From positions 26,640,198 through 26,704,197 of the forward strand of contig CM075937.1 in assembly GCA_038030265.1 (NCBI GenBank): a stretch of DNA of 64,000 nt, in the 5' to 3' direction. The notes beneath the pieces are model-generated. The model had not been told where the DNA came from. It worked only from the letters and a program-made list of their open reading frames with translations, and searched no databases. This stretch comes from Corythucha ciliata (lineage: Eukaryota > Arthropoda > Insecta > Hemiptera > Tingidae). Shown here piece by piece: positions 10,593-21,515 of this stretch (position 1 is its first letter; each line of letters opens with the position of its first letter). Both the position numbers and the translations under genes were made by a program.

Positions 10593-10723
10593 TTGGTTAA
10601 TGTATAATTTTAGGGTTTTGGCTTTTTTCTTCTTCTTCTTCTTCTTCTTCTTTTCTTCAGCTTAGGAAAAGAAGAAGTAGACGAAGAAAAAAGCAAGGAC
10701 CCTAAAAATAAAATATTAACCAA
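10593..10723. mobile_element. Foldback MITE with CTT/GAA arms
   Basis: TTGGTTAATGTATAATTTTA at the left and TTTTATTTTTAGGG-type sequence read from the right end form inverted arms of about 55 bp. The arms include a (CTT)n tract on one side and its GAA complement on the other. Confidence 0.65.
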
Positions 10724-10790
10724 CGTAATTTAATTTTTTGTTAGGCCAGTTTTAAAGAGTAATTTTTTTGTTCAAAAATATGTTCAATCT

Positions 10791-10929
10791 GGGGGCTTAT
10801 TCTCTAACTCAGAAGCAATAGCTTTTTCGAAGTCATATGTTTATTTCATTGATTTTCTTCAAACAAATGAATGAAATAAACACATGGCTGGCGAAAAAAA
10901 TATTGCTTGTTGTTAGAGAATAGGCCCCC
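10791..10929. mobile_element. MITE family 'GGGGGCTTATTCTCTAAC', copy 1
   Basis: 139-bp palindromic element starting GGGGGCTTATTCTCTAAC and ending GTTAGAGAATAGGCCCCC. A copy of exactly the same length lies in reverse orientation at 53941-54079. Confidence 0.9.
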
Positions 10930-11286
10930 TGATCACAAACAAACGATTTGAGGCAGGGAACATCTGCCATTTTTTTTCAAAATGGCTAATTTGATCAAAA
11001 AACTTACTTGTGTAAAAGGGGCCTTATAGAAGCTCTGTTCGTTGGCTGCTTCCAGTATTGCAAATAAAACAAAATAAACCAAACACACCAATTCGATTGG
11101 TTAAAATCACGCTTCCCCACGACAACTGCCAACTTTACTCTATTGGCAGCAGCCACCGAACAAAGCTAATATTAGGGGTATTCACGTCTGATTCACGTCA
11201 ACTTTCGTACTGTTTGGTGTTGTGTAGTAGCGTAGTTGCTAAGGTCTGTTGTTGGGTAAATCGAAATAGGAATACATAATTTATTC

Positions 11287-11551
11287 CAAGGTGACTAAAC
11301 TTTCTATAGGTGCCGCAGATCTTCGGCCATTACTGTCCCAAGTGCCTTTGCCTGGACCCAGTACATTATTAATTGCTATTGGGCTGTGATTTTTGAGCAT
11401 TCATAACCGTTAATTTCAAAATTAATTTGTTTTGCTGCTCTAGGGTGAGCAATCGGGAGCAAAGGACTGCTGGTGACGTCATTCCCCACCCTTCCCCGTC
11501 TGTTGGGCAGGGGGAAATCTGCGGCACCTATTGTAAAGTTTAGTCACCTTG
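11287..11551. mobile_element. Mutator-type MITE with 9-bp target duplication
   Basis: 265-bp element with terminal inverted repeats of about 34 bp starting CAAGGTGACTAAACTTT and containing AGGTGCCGCAGAT. It is flanked on both sides by AATTTATTC (11278-11286 and 11552-11560), a perfect 9-bp duplication. It has no coding capacity. The 9-bp duplication suggests mobilisation by a MULE transposase. Confidence 0.9.
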
Positions 11552-11686
11552 AATTTATTCATTAATTTCGTCCGGGCATATTTTAAACTCATTCATTCTC
11601 AATTGGATTTCGCTGGTAACAAACATATCTGACTACGCAATTACGAAACTATAAACAGTACAAAAATTGACATGAATACCAGTATT

Positions 11687-11873
11687 GTGACGTTTCGTCG
11701 ATCTATGTGCCGACCACATCAGACATGATACGACATTAGTCAGACGTAATTTATGTAATGAAAAATCCTTTCATTCTCGGTTTAAATCAAACGATTTTTC
11801 ATGATATGAATGACTCCTGACTAATATCGATGAAGGTCTGCTGATGTCAGCACACAGATCGACGAAACGTCAC
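11687..11873. mobile_element. Palindromic element with GTGACGTTTCGTCGATCT ends
   Basis: The ends GTGACGTTTCGTCGATCT and AGATCGACGAAACGTCAC are inverted. Inner portions (GACATTAGTCAG against CTGACTAATATC) also pair, giving a foldback of about 187 bp. Confidence 0.75.
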
Positions 11874-11996
11874 GATTTTTCAATGAAATGAATAGATACA
11901 TAAATAATGACACAAATTGCCCGTGGACATTATTTTTGAGAGAAAAAAACGAACGTACGAATTAGAATAATGGGCGATATTGATTTTCAATTACAG

Positions 11997-12284
11997 AGGC
12001 GACCTCAGCGGGACAGAACCAAGTAAGACTTAATTGCTTCGTTACTATCATTATACCGTAACCTAATTGCCCACAATTTTGAAAAACAGCGCCGGAACCG
12101 AGACCGTTCGCCAGTGCGAGCTCGTATCTCCCCACCACGAAGGGCGATACGCAACGATGAAGGAAGAGAGGCGCCACCACCGCCTCCGTAAGAAGAAGAA
12201 CTAACTAATTTCCCATGCTGACAACCTTTCAAATATATGTATATGTATATGTTTCTTTTCAGTGAAGATCAACCCCAAGAGTAG
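11997..12284 (+). CDS. Chain of three tiny exons, Arg/Pro-rich C-terminus, unknown
   Basis: Three short open segments (11997-12022, 12090-12187, 12263-12284) are separated by GT...AG introns of 67 and 75 bp. Their phases agree throughout and they end in TAG at 12282. The translation is basic then proline-rich: it includes RRNRDRSPVRARISPPRR, an acidic stretch and PPPPPEDQPQE at the end. Upstream exons are not identified because MITEs fill the preceding sequence. No family is recognised. Layout and composition resemble the small spliced gene at 57908-58423, though I saw no clear sequence similarity. It lies inside the 4.17-kb long-TIR element and may be cargo of it. The alternative is chance splice-like signals. 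Confidence 0.4.
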
Positions 12285-12405
12285 ACGTCGGGAGATTCTA
12301 TTAAATAAATAATTTTTTTTGTTTTGTCATAATTGAATTTTATTATTCGCCAAACTCGCAAGCATTGAAGAAGCCTGGTCGAATTCCAATTTAGCATACA
12401 TTCAG

Positions 12406-13720
12406 GGAGCACTGGTTAAAAATTGACCCATACAGCTCGACTGAGCCTACGTTCAGGGAGCACTGGTCAAAATTTGAGCCAAATTTACTATTAGACTTGA
12501 CGCTGGTGCCCTCCCAAAGTGACTGGATAGGGGGAAACGGTCATTTTTAGCCATTGTTTGATTTTTCACTCTCTTATATGGGGACCGACCACTTTAGCGA
12601 CCCATACCGCTCGACTCGGCATGCATTCAGGGAGCACTAGTCAAAATTTGAGCGAAATTAACTTGTAGACGTGACGCTGGTGCCCTCCCAAAGTGACTGG
12701 ATAGGGGGAAACGGTCGTTTTTAGCCATTGTTTGATTTGTCACTCTCTTAAGCTAGGGCCACACATGCGGCATTCGCCGAGTGCCGAGTAAAGTTTCGCC
12801 GAATCACGAATAGTGTGGCCGGGCACTCGCTATTCGCCGAGTGGCAAATATTCGTACTCGGGGGTGCTCCGCTTGAAGTCGGTCTTTTACCCGAGTCAAA
12901 GGAGGCGAATATTCGTGAAGTGACGAGCAAATTCCCCGGCCACACATTCGGCATGTGACTAAGCGATTATTTAGGGGGATGAAAACGAAAAAGAGGTGAA
13001 AGGAGAAAAAAAGGTGCTGAGTATTTTTTTTAATGTCCTTGCCCTTGGCTCCCTCCGTTTCACGTTTGTCATCTTCATTTCATCTGTGACCAGTGAGAAT
13101 TATTTTCGTCGCCATGGAGTGGACAAACGAATTAATTGTGCAGTTTCTAGAGCTCCACTGATATTGAAAAAAAAAATATTTACCGTCTCCTGCTGTTGCT
13201 GAGTGACAGCATCCACCATCTCCTCCTAATGGCTTTTTTTATATAGGGACCGACCACTTTAGCGGCCCATTCCGCTCGACTCAGCATACATTCAGGGAGC
13301 ACTGTGAAAATTTGAGCCAAATTTACTTGTAGACTTGACGCTGGTCCCTCCCAAAGTGACTGGATAGGGGGAAACGGTCATTTTTAGCCATTGTTTGATT
13401 TTTCACTCTCTTATATGGGGACCGACCACTTTAGCGGCCCATTCCGCTCGACTCAGCATACATTCAGGGAGCACTGGTGAAAATTTGAGCCAAATTTACT
13501 ATTAGACTTGACGCTGGTGCCCTCCCAAAGTGACTGGATAGGGGGAAACGGTCACTTTTAGCCATTGTTTGATTTTTCACTCTCTTATATGGGGACCGAC
13601 CACTTTAGCGACCCATACCGCTCGACTCAGCATACATTCAGGGAGCACTGGTCAAAATTTGAGCGAAATTTACTCGTAGACTTGACGCTGGTGCCCTCCC
13701 AAAGTGACTGGATAGGCTTA
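12406..13720. repeat. ~174-bp tandem satellite, interrupted
   Basis: Monomers start GGGGACCGACCACTTTAGCG at 12580, 13417 and 13591. A copy at about 13245 starts AGGGACCG, and a diverged first copy begins before 12406. Each contains CATTCAGGGAGCACTGGT, GCCCTCCCAAAGTGACTGG and GGGGGAAACGGTCA. Spacing is 172-174 bp. The array is split by 12752-13240. Confidence 0.9.
12752..13240. mobile_element. Insertion in the satellite, with a GGCCACACATGCGGCATTCG-type MITE
   Basis: The satellite monomer breaks at CACTCTCTTA and resumes at TATAGGGACC. The left ~210 bp carries inverted ends (AGGGCCACACATGCGGCATTC against GGCCACACATTCGGCATGTG, inverted in place). The remainder (12960-13240) is unassigned. Confidence 0.6.
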
Positions 13721-13885
13721 AACCCGGACTATACGAAAAAATACATAAATTATAGTTCTAATTCTAAGTTCAGGTCAGGCGCGAAGCTAGGATTTCTGGG
13801 GGGGGGGGGGGTTTGTCGGTCCCGTGCGCCGGGGGGGGGGGATTTCCAGTCTATACCTACTCTTTTCAGTTTTTAGCTACATACC

Positions 13886-13927
<42 letters not shown>
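13886..13927 (+). repeat. (TTA)n microsatellite
   Basis: About 14 uninterrupted TTA units. It lies between the satellite and the right long TIR, next to G-runs at 13799-13810 and 13832-13841. Confidence 0.95.
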
Positions 13928-14000
13928 CATTGCTATTATCATTATTGTGCGAAATTATTCCAATGCGTGAGCGGAGAAATTGAAAATAAAAAATCTCCTT

Positions 14001-14303
14001 CAGAACATAGGAAATAAATCTGAAATTTCGGGGTGTGTCCGGACCCGATGAACCCCCCCCCCCCCCGGGTTACGCGCCTGGTTCAGGTTTATCTACATGT
14101 CTCTATTCTATGGAATTTTACAATTTAGCGTCATGTTTGCTTGCTGTAGACGTTCTTCATAACATTGTTCATGAAATTAGCATCTGTATTTGCTATGCGT
14201 AGAGCTGTTTTTGAGAATATTGAGAATTGTTAGCCCCACAATTTGTTTTCCGTAGATTTCACCCTCCGAAAAGGGGCTAAAAGGGGGCTAACTTCACACC
14301 CGT
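14001..14303 (-). repeat. Right long terminal inverted repeat
   Basis: Inverted copy of 10137-10438, from CTTCAGAACATAGGAAATAA to CTTCACACCCGT. Differences are mostly in the C-run near 14053-14067 and a short indel near 14219. Confidence 0.85.
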
Positions 14304-14480
14304 AAAATATTGTTTAGAGCTGGTTTGCTTCGTCGTGGTAGCTAGCTAGCCTTTAATATATTTTGGGGAATCTACAATTTGTAAAACACATTCAAAATAT
14401 CTTTTACAAACTAACAAAAAACCGAACCTGATTCATTATCTACTACTGAACACTTGGCTAAATACATTTTTGTGTCTTAG

Positions 14481-15242
14481 TTCTTCAAAAGCCGGGCAGA
14501 AAAAATCATGGCCCTGGTCCCAAAGCCAGCGTTACCCTCGGATACAGAATCAGAAAGAGAGGACGAAGAAACTGAGCTCGCTAAGTTCCCAGAATTCCTG
14601 ACTGAAGGCGTCGAGTGGACAGAAGAATACCTTATTGAGCAATGTGACCATTTCTTTGAATTTATTTCCTGAGAGGAAGATGAAGACTTATGCCCTGAAA
14701 CCGACGACCCTGGCGAAATTGAAGGCGTGCCACTTGATGGAATACCGATCGATATGGAAATAACGATGGATGTCGTGCCAGATGTTGCCGTTGAAACGGC
14801 CACAGAGAAAGAGACAGTTTCGAACCTGAAAACAAGGTCGAGCGCTTTACAAAACCGGCTAACCAAATTCAAAAAGTGTGCGAAAATTAACCCTAAAAGA
14901 AAAAAGAAAGTTTACAACTTGAAAGCTAAATTACAATGATTCTTTTTTTGTGTACCTAACGTCCAGTCAATTCATAGATGGAAAAGTGTACCATTCGATG
15001 GGGGAGTCGACGTCGAAAACTCACTTGTGACTTGCGTAGATATCGGCTCACCAGAGCAGACCACTGGTGTACAAGGAAAATATGTGCTAGATCATTTTCT
15101 CGAGTTTTTCCCGACATCAGCCTTCGAGGTTATAGTCAGCCAAACCAACCTCTACTCGACGCAGAAAACGGGAAGCTGCATCGGTATCACGGTGAACGAC
15201 ATAAAAGACTTTCTCGCTGTTATTGCTAAACTACCGTTCTTA
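14481..15242 (+). pseudogene. piggyBac-type transposase, N-terminal region, broken
   Basis: Starts after a splice acceptor (GTCTTAG) in phase with the short exon at 9223. The first part is the acidic N-terminal tail typical of the family (SDTESEREDEETELAKF), broken by a TGA at 14670. It continues in frame to NPKRKKKVYNL and a stop at 14937. After a frame change come YVLDHFLEFFPTSAFE, IVSQTNLYS and VNDIKDFLAVIAKL, the conserved block just before the catalytic domain. The match ends abruptly at about 15242, where BEL/Pao sequence begins, so a retrotransposon probably inserted here. The catalytic domain is not found downstream. Confidence 0.75.
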
Positions 15243-16049
15243 AAAAAAAATAGTATAGGAGAGACGCTCCCTACCCGAATCCTCCTATGCTCCCCACCCG
15301 CTCCCTCACGGAATGAGTTTTTTTCGCGATCGAGCCGGGTAAACGAGGAAGTGTGTGTGTCTCCTCGAGGAAAGAAGTACAAAAAAACGCCTTCGCTGAA
15401 GTTGTCTCAAATCTCAAGGTACCTACTGAAAGTCAGTCTCATTCTCTCTCTTTCCTTTTCCAAAAATTTAGTTAACTCAATTTTCCGGTCTCTCAAAATT
15501 TATCAATCGCTCTCCTTTTAAAATACAGTCCCCTCTGCTCTCCAGCAACAAAAATTTGGTCCTCCGGTCCCGATCAAAAAAAAAAATTTGAATTAAAATA
15601 TCATCATTTAGGATAAGTAAGATAGGTCCTTAAAATTATTCATTTAATCGTAGGTCAGTTAACGTAGTTCAGCTTCCAAAAACGGATAAAACTAGATATA
15701 TCTCTTCTTTATTTTATTTAAAGTAGTTTAAGTTTTAAGGATTGTACAAAGTTCAACAGAAAAGTTTATACTCCATCTCTCTCTTTCCCCTCTCTGTGGA
15801 ATTATTCCGGCGCCAATTCACAAGCTCATTTCATTGCACTGAATTTCATTCAAGCTCTCTCTAGCGTCAAGTTTATTATAACTCTAATTAACCACTCTAA
15901 TTAATTTTAGTTTTAATCACACTAATCAGTAATCACTAGGAATCAATTGTTTTTCTCAAACCTCTCTAGTAAGTTTTTTTTTCGGTAAATCTCGGTTCAA
16001 ACTCCTTGCATTGTCACATTTAACGGTCTTTTCTCAAAATTAAAATAAA
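15243..16049 (+). mobile_element. Presumed BEL/Pao 5' LTR and leader
   Basis: Lies between the piggyBac break and the gag start. A TTTGGTCCTCCGGTCCCGAT stretch at about 15557 resembles the primer-binding/leader junction of BEL/Pao elements, which would put the end of the LTR near 15546. The exact LTR start and its 3' partner are not visible. Confidence 0.4.
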
Positions 16050-17600
16050 ATGAATCCTCAAGAAGATGAACGCGTTAAATTAATACAACGGCTCTCAAAA
16101 CAAAGAGAGAAGCTTTTCAGATGAATGAATGACTGCTACAAAAGAGCTCAAAATCGGCGACCTCAACGCCTTTCTCGCTCGGTATGAAAAATTGGGTGGT
16201 ATATACGAAAGTTATGACGAAATTCAAAATAATATAGAAGACAACATCATGATACTAGGAGATGCTGGAAAAGCCTATTCACAGGATTCTGCAGCATTCG
16301 ACAACATGTACTTCCTGGTACAAGAGACTTATTTAGCTCTTCAACAAGCGCTAAAGAAAAAGGCTGAAGCTTCAGCAACAACCAGCTCATCTCAACCTCA
16401 ACCGGTAACGTTTGATAGAAGTAATCTCCCTAGATTAAGGCTCTCCACTTTCGACGGTAAAAAAAAAACGAAGAATTCTCGCCCTTTTTAGCGTTGTTTG
16501 ATTCGTTAGTTCATAACACACCCCTTTCAAATATTGAAAATTTCATTACTTAAAAACATGTCTGGAAGGTAAAGCTTCTTACGTTATAAGCGAAATTCCT
16601 CTCACTGCAAATAACTACCTATTGGCTTATACCACTCTTAAAGAAAAATATGGCTGTGTCCGCATAGCGAGTCATCATCTCAACAAAATTCTCTCCTTCA
16701 AAACGCTCCATAAAGAATCGCTGGCAGGTCTCAAGGACTTTCTTCAAATCTTCGACACCAGTGTCAAGGCTTTCAAAAATTTGAAGTTAGATCACAACAA
16801 TGTCACTCTGTTTTACATCGCTCTCCAAGGCCTCCCCCTCGAAACCAGAAAAACTTTCGAATCAACGCAAAATGATGTGCCCACATACGAAAGCCTCGTT
16901 GAATTCATTAATCAAAGAGCAAAAAATTTAGAAGTCTCGACCACGGTTTCGGCAAATGAAACTCCACAGCCTCATACAAAATCTAGTCGAGGTCAAGCAA
17001 CCAAACTGGTCATGGCGGTCTCCGCCGCTGAGAACAAAGTTTTGCCCCCGTGTGACTTGTGTAAAGGCTCACACAAATTCATCCAGTGCCCCTCGTTTCT
17101 CTCTCTAGACGTGGCAACACGATCCTCTTTCGCTAAAAAATATGGCAGATGCTATGTGTGTTTGGGCAAACATTTCGTCAAAGACTTCGTCCAAAGGCCT
17201 TTGCCGTGTGTGCAACGGCAAAAACCACACGCTCTTGCATTCTCCGGGGGGAGCCAAAGCCCCGCAAGTTGACTGAACCAATAAATTACCCACCTCTTCC
17301 TCAGAAAATAAGCTAAGTGCCAGCACATTTTTCGTTCAGAAATCCACTGACGACGTAACCGTCGTACTTGGAACCGCTCAAATTTTAGCTTTTGACGCGT
17401 ACGGTGTTGCTCACCTCGTCAGAGCCGTCGTCGACCCCGGCTCTCAACTCAATTTCGTCACTTCACGGTGCGTTCAACGCCTTGGCCTCACAAAGAAACG
17501 ATCATCTACCGCTGTCTCAGGCACAAGCGATGCCAAAGTTTCATCTAACAAAGGGTTCACCGAATTTGAAATCACCCCTAAAGACGACCGATTTATGGCC
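16050..17600 (+). pseudogene. BEL/Pao gag and protease remnant
   Basis: Gag begins at the ATG at 16050 (NPQEDERVKLIQRLSK) and shifts frame near 16120. A coiled N-terminal region leads into NLPRLRLSTFDG, the entry of the DUF1759 gag domain, frameshifted at an A-run near 16460. It continues at 16622-17272 (YTTLKEKYG, ALQGLPLETR). A zinc-knuckle block follows with CDLCKGSHKFIQCPSF and GRCYVCLGKHFVKD. A DUF1758-type protease is read at about 17357-17590: VVLGTAQI, then RAVVDPGSQLNFVT, where the active-site DSG is replaced by DPG. The polyprotein stops near 17600. The reverse transcriptase, RNase H and integrase are absent, so only a 5' half remains. Confidence 0.85.
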
Positions 17601-17704
17601 AACTAACGCACTTGCCCCGTTTTTGCACTTGCCCCACCTTACTTACCTTCGGAAATAAACGTTGGTCTCCCACGGAAGAGCGACGGCGAAGAGATCAAAG
17701 GAGT

Positions 17705-19765
17705 AAAAAAAAAAAGGAAGAATCCTTCGTCGCAAAATTTATTACTGTCCAGACCGGTTTCGACCAACCTCTGTGGTCATCATCTGTGGACTATATAGGA
17801 TAACATAGGAATAATATCAATAGAACAATGGAATAAGTTAACAAAAACGTAAATTGTAAAACAAATAAAACTAACCGTCTAAAAAAACAAAACGTAGAGT
17901 ATTAGGATGATTTTTTAAAGGAAACAGGACTAGAGTTCGGCTAATACTAAAAGAATAATTCTACCGCCGGGTGTTTAGAAAGATGGGCAGTGGTCAACGC
18001 TTACCCCACCCTAGATCCAGTAGGGCACGGGCGCACGGCAATATATTGAAGTCCCGGTTGACATTCAAGACCTGTAGGTTCCCGTCTTGACAGCTGGCTA
18101 CAATCTCCAATTGCTCCGCCCAATCAAGAGTCCTTCCTTTATTGATTTCATGCAGGAGACTAACATCTCTGGTTACATCGAAAGGATGACCGCAAGCTAG
18201 GAGATGCGTTTTGAATTCAGAGTTTTTTGACGAACTGGGCATGTGTTCATTAACCCGTGTAGCCAACCGTCTCCCAGTTTGACCCGTATATGTTGGGATA
18301 GGCTTTTCGCATACACATCGCAGCTGGTACACCCCTGACTTATCCAGGATTTCTCGTTTAGGCTTCAATCTGCACACTTGTTTTCGAAGTGGATTAGTCT
18401 TCCTAAACGCCGTTCTAACCCCGTCCTTTCGCAGTATTGACGCTATTGCTCTTGAAAGCCGTCCCAAGTATGGCAAGACTGCAAAGGGTTGCTGTTCCTC
18501 TGGGGGGAGTGAGGAATACGTGCGCCTCACAACATGCGCTTTTTGGCGTTTCGCAATGAGTGCATCAATGAGCCTGGCTTTGTATCCATTTGCGGTGGCG
18601 ATGTGCTTTAACGTATCTATCTCCTTGCAAAATGAGTGGGGTGAAAGTGGCAAACGCAATGCGCGATCGATGTACCAGACGAAAGTAGCAATCTTCTGCG
18701 ACCATGGATGCATGGAGTCTCTGGGTATTACTATGTCTGTCGTGACCTGCTTACGGTAGATGTCAAAAGAGAATGGTTGATGAGGAGTTCTCGTTATTGT
18801 CAGGTCCAAGAAATTCAAAGAGCTGTCAGCCTCTTCCTCCATTGCTCTTCCGTGCATTGGATGTTTGGGTCCAGACTATTGATAAGTTCGAGTAAACTGC
18901 CGTAGTTCGGGTCTGAGCAATCAACCATACAGAAAACGTCGTCAACGTACCGTCGCCAAAATTTTATGGTACTCGCTATTGGCTGACTGAACAGGGTGCT
19001 CTCCCAGAAGTACATATAAATTTCCGCCATAAGGGGTGACAAGGGGGAACCCATAGGTAAGCCATCTATCCTGTAATATTCCCCGTTAAACACAAAAAAA
19101 TTGTTCTCTAGTACTACATTTAGAAGCTCCGTTATTTCATACGCAACCAGTGGGTTAACTTTTTTGTTCCGTAGCATTCTTCTTGTTAACTCCACACATT
19201 TTCTCCCAGGAATGTTTGTATACAGGTTTTTTATGTCAAACGATAAAATACGTAAGTTATGATTATTAGTATCCAGAGGGAATTTCTGCAGTTCTTCCAC
19301 TAAATCAAGGGAATTTTTTAAAGCATATTCACTTCGGTTAAAATTTAACATAGATCTCAAAGATTTGTCCAGAAATTTTGCCGTTTTTTCCGTGGGACTA
19401 CCAATGAAGGAGACAATAGGTCTTATAGGATGATTTGATTTGTGTAACTTAACAACACCGTAAAGTGTCGGACATATTGGATTCATCGGCAGCAGCCGTT
19501 TCTTCTCCGAATCCTCTATAGTTATAATGCTATTCAAACATGACTTTACCTTGTTTTTCACCTTTTCTGTGGGATTTACATCTATTTTATATTATAGAAT
19601 TCGCGTCCTTCAAGAAATCCAAGATTTTTTCATCGTAGTCACTTTTGTTTAATACAACAACAGATTTACTTTTGTCGCTAGTAGTTACGGCTAAATCATT
19701 GTCCTTTATAGTTTTTTGTAAATTTTTCAGGGATTTATCGCACTTACGTGTTTTTACAAACTCTC
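17705..19765 (-). pseudogene. Penelope-like retroelement (RT and GIY-YIG endonuclease)
   Basis: Read on the minus strand. From about 19765 to 19600 is the start of the reverse transcriptase (TSDKSKSVVVLNKSDYDEK). After a frameshift near 19590 the main RT runs 19561-18815, with LYGVVKLHK, LSFDIKNLYTNIP, GLPMGSPLSPLMAEIYM and the catalytic RRYVDDVF. A second frameshift near 18835 leads to 18857-17994, with LNFLDLTI, a thumb region and a GIY-YIG endonuclease (SGVYQLRC, YTGQTGRRLATRVNEH). The 3' end contains GAAACCGGTCTGGACAGTAA followed by an A-rich end, which is typical of the family. The element appears 5'-truncated and dead because of the frameshifts, but the catalytic motifs are intact. Confidence 0.92.
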
Positions 19766-20033
19766 CCTTTTTTTACCTTCGGAAAATTACCTCAAAAATT
19801 ACCTTCGGAAATTTTTGTGGAATGAATAGCTCATCATAATTGAATTCAGCATGGCAAGAAACCTTAAAGTACAAATTTTAAAGAAAAAGTACACAATTTT
19901 TATTTTCTTGTCTCAAAGACCCACAAAAATGAAAGAAAATTCGCTTGAAACCCTCATTTTGAGTGAACAAAAATTGATATCTCAATAAGAAAAATTCCTA
20001 TCGATTTGAAATTTTTTCTGTAGGGTCACCTGA
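19766..20033. other. No recognisable gene
   Basis: The word TTACCTTCGGAAA occurs twice at 19772-19812 and again at 17641 on the other side of the Penelope element. It may mark the sequence into which that element inserted. Confidence 0.4.
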
Positions 20034-20138
20034 TGAAGAATTACTATCATTAAATTTGAAGCATTTTAAAAGCTTCTGAAGAATGTGTTTCTGTAATTTC
20101 ATTTCGAAATTCCTAACTCCCCCACAAATTGAGACTGC
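20034..20138 (+). repeat. Direct repeat, copy 1 (~103 bp)
   Basis: GAAGAATTACTATCATTAAA through CCTAACTCCCCCACAAATTG. Nearly identical to 21516-21616. Confidence 0.9.
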
Positions 20139-21515
20139 TGAGGGGGGCTGTCCTGAGTCCGGGACAGAAGGGGGTGGCGTCTTTTACCTCCTCCAGCTAT
20201 TCCTCCCCCCCCCCCAAGACAAGGTGTTTGGTCCGTACCTAAGGTCTGCATGGCACAGGGGGCAAAGTGTGCTTTGAACGGACCCCCAGGGCACCGGCCG
20301 ATCCCCTGGTGTAATAGGCTTACCGCAGGCCTCGGCGCTTACGGCATGCAGGGCTCTGCCGGCGGTGGACTTATACAGGGTGCGGCAGAGCCGAGTGACG
20401 AGTTTCGAAGGGCTATTACAAAAAAAAGGTAAAAGTTGGAGAAAAACGGTTTTATTTATTCGAATCAGTAGGAAATATAGTTTTTTTATTCCAGTCTTGA
20501 AAATGATATCGCTAAGATGGTGGCCGTCAGCAGCGATACACTGATGTAGCCGATTGTGGAAGTTTTCGACCGCTTTTCGGCATGTAGCGAGTGTTTTTCG
20601 GGTGTTCTTACCGTTCTCGGTTGTCCATGTCCTCGTCCTCGTCGTGTACTTTCTGTTTCCTCAAGCTGGCGAGCCCAATTTTTTATTGCGTTAGCAGAGG
20701 GGACAGAAACGTTGACAGGAATGTTGGAATGGCGCCTAAACGCCCGCTGGGTCGCGATCACAGAACGGTTATTTTCGTAAAACATACGAACGGCAAAGCC
20801 CCGATGCATTCCGGTCCACATCATGGTGGCAACCAAAAACTACAGACCCTAAGGAACACAAAGAGCCCTTTCGCACCTACCTGCCCCCACCACAGCCCGA
20901 GCAATGACCCGTCGAAACTCGTCACTCGGCTCTGCCGCCCCCTGTATTACCCTGGCTTCTGGCAGGACCTTCAAGGGCTCACCCAGAAGTTTATATGAAG
21001 AACTCGGAAGGGGCTCAGAGAACCTTCCGTGAACGCCGCAGTCACCGGCTGCTCCGTCCATGGATACCACCGAGGTCAAACACGACATTGATGGGACCAG
21101 GGACGTACCTGTGGAGGGCAGATCTTGAGAGCATACCGGTTGTGGGGAGTTTTTAAAAAACATACCCTCGGCGGCCGTTCTAAAAAACACGCCCCGGTGC
21201 AGGGGCTTATCTCTTCGAGTGCAACGCGGTGCTCAAGGGTCCAGTTAGCGATTATCTCTTATCGCTTCTTAGAAGCGACGACCTCTAACCTTATTAAGAG
21301 GAGAGAGCTATCTTCACAGGATCAGCATTTTCGGGCTTCACACGCCTGATATTTATGTTCCGACCAGCGAGACACTAGCTGAGGACCTCCTCAACCTCAT
21401 ACGGTGAGAGGGACTCTAGACTAGATCAACCGATCCAAGAGCGGCACAATAATCCACTTAGGATTCCGTGCCTGGGACGTGTGCCATGCCCCTTCTCTTG
21501 GATAGTGGAGGAAAA
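20139..21515. mobile_element. Insertion bounded by ~103-bp direct repeats
   Basis: 1.38 kb between the two direct repeats. It contains an inverted pair (GCGGCAGAGCCGAGTGACGA at about 20388 and its complement at about 20913-20932) flanking a DUF4817 fragment, and C-runs near 20208. The remainder is GC-richer than its surroundings and has no recognised coding content. Confidence 0.55.
20486..20836 (-). pseudogene. DUF4817-type helix-turn-helix fragment
   Basis: Minus-strand frame of 116 codons: FAVRMFYENNRSVIATQRAF, SVPSANAIKNWARQLEETES and RGHGQPRTVRTPEKH. This matches the DUF4817 helix-turn-helix that forms the N-terminal DNA-binding part of a common group of insect mariner-like or related transposases. 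The catalytic domain is missing and the last ~40 residues no longer fit the family. It lies between the arms of an inverted repeat, suggesting it arrived within a non-autonomous element. Confidence 0.75.

Larger units (their letters stand above)
10137..14303. mobile_element. 4.17-kb element with ~300-bp terminal inverted repeats
   Basis: The ends are long inverted copies (10137-10438 and 14001-14303) beginning ACGGGTGTGAAGTTAGCCCC. The flanks are AAAATAATG (10128-10136) and AAAATATTG (14304-14312), a 9-bp duplication with one mismatch. Long TIRs with 9-bp duplications point to a Mutator-like element. No transposase is present inside. The interior holds smaller MITEs, a chain of tiny exons (11997-12284) and a ~174-bp satellite. 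The alternative is two independent inverted copies of a 300-bp repeat, but the near-identical 9-bp flanks argue for one insertion. Confidence 0.65.

Noticed and set aside
12005..12232. Minus-strand frames opposite the tiny exons
   Set aside because: Gly/Ser-rich only because they lie antisense to the Pro/Arg codons; the plus-strand splice phases explain the region better.
14477..14872. 131-codon minus-strand Ser-rich frame
   Set aside because: Shadow of the acidic piggyBac N-terminus on the other strand.
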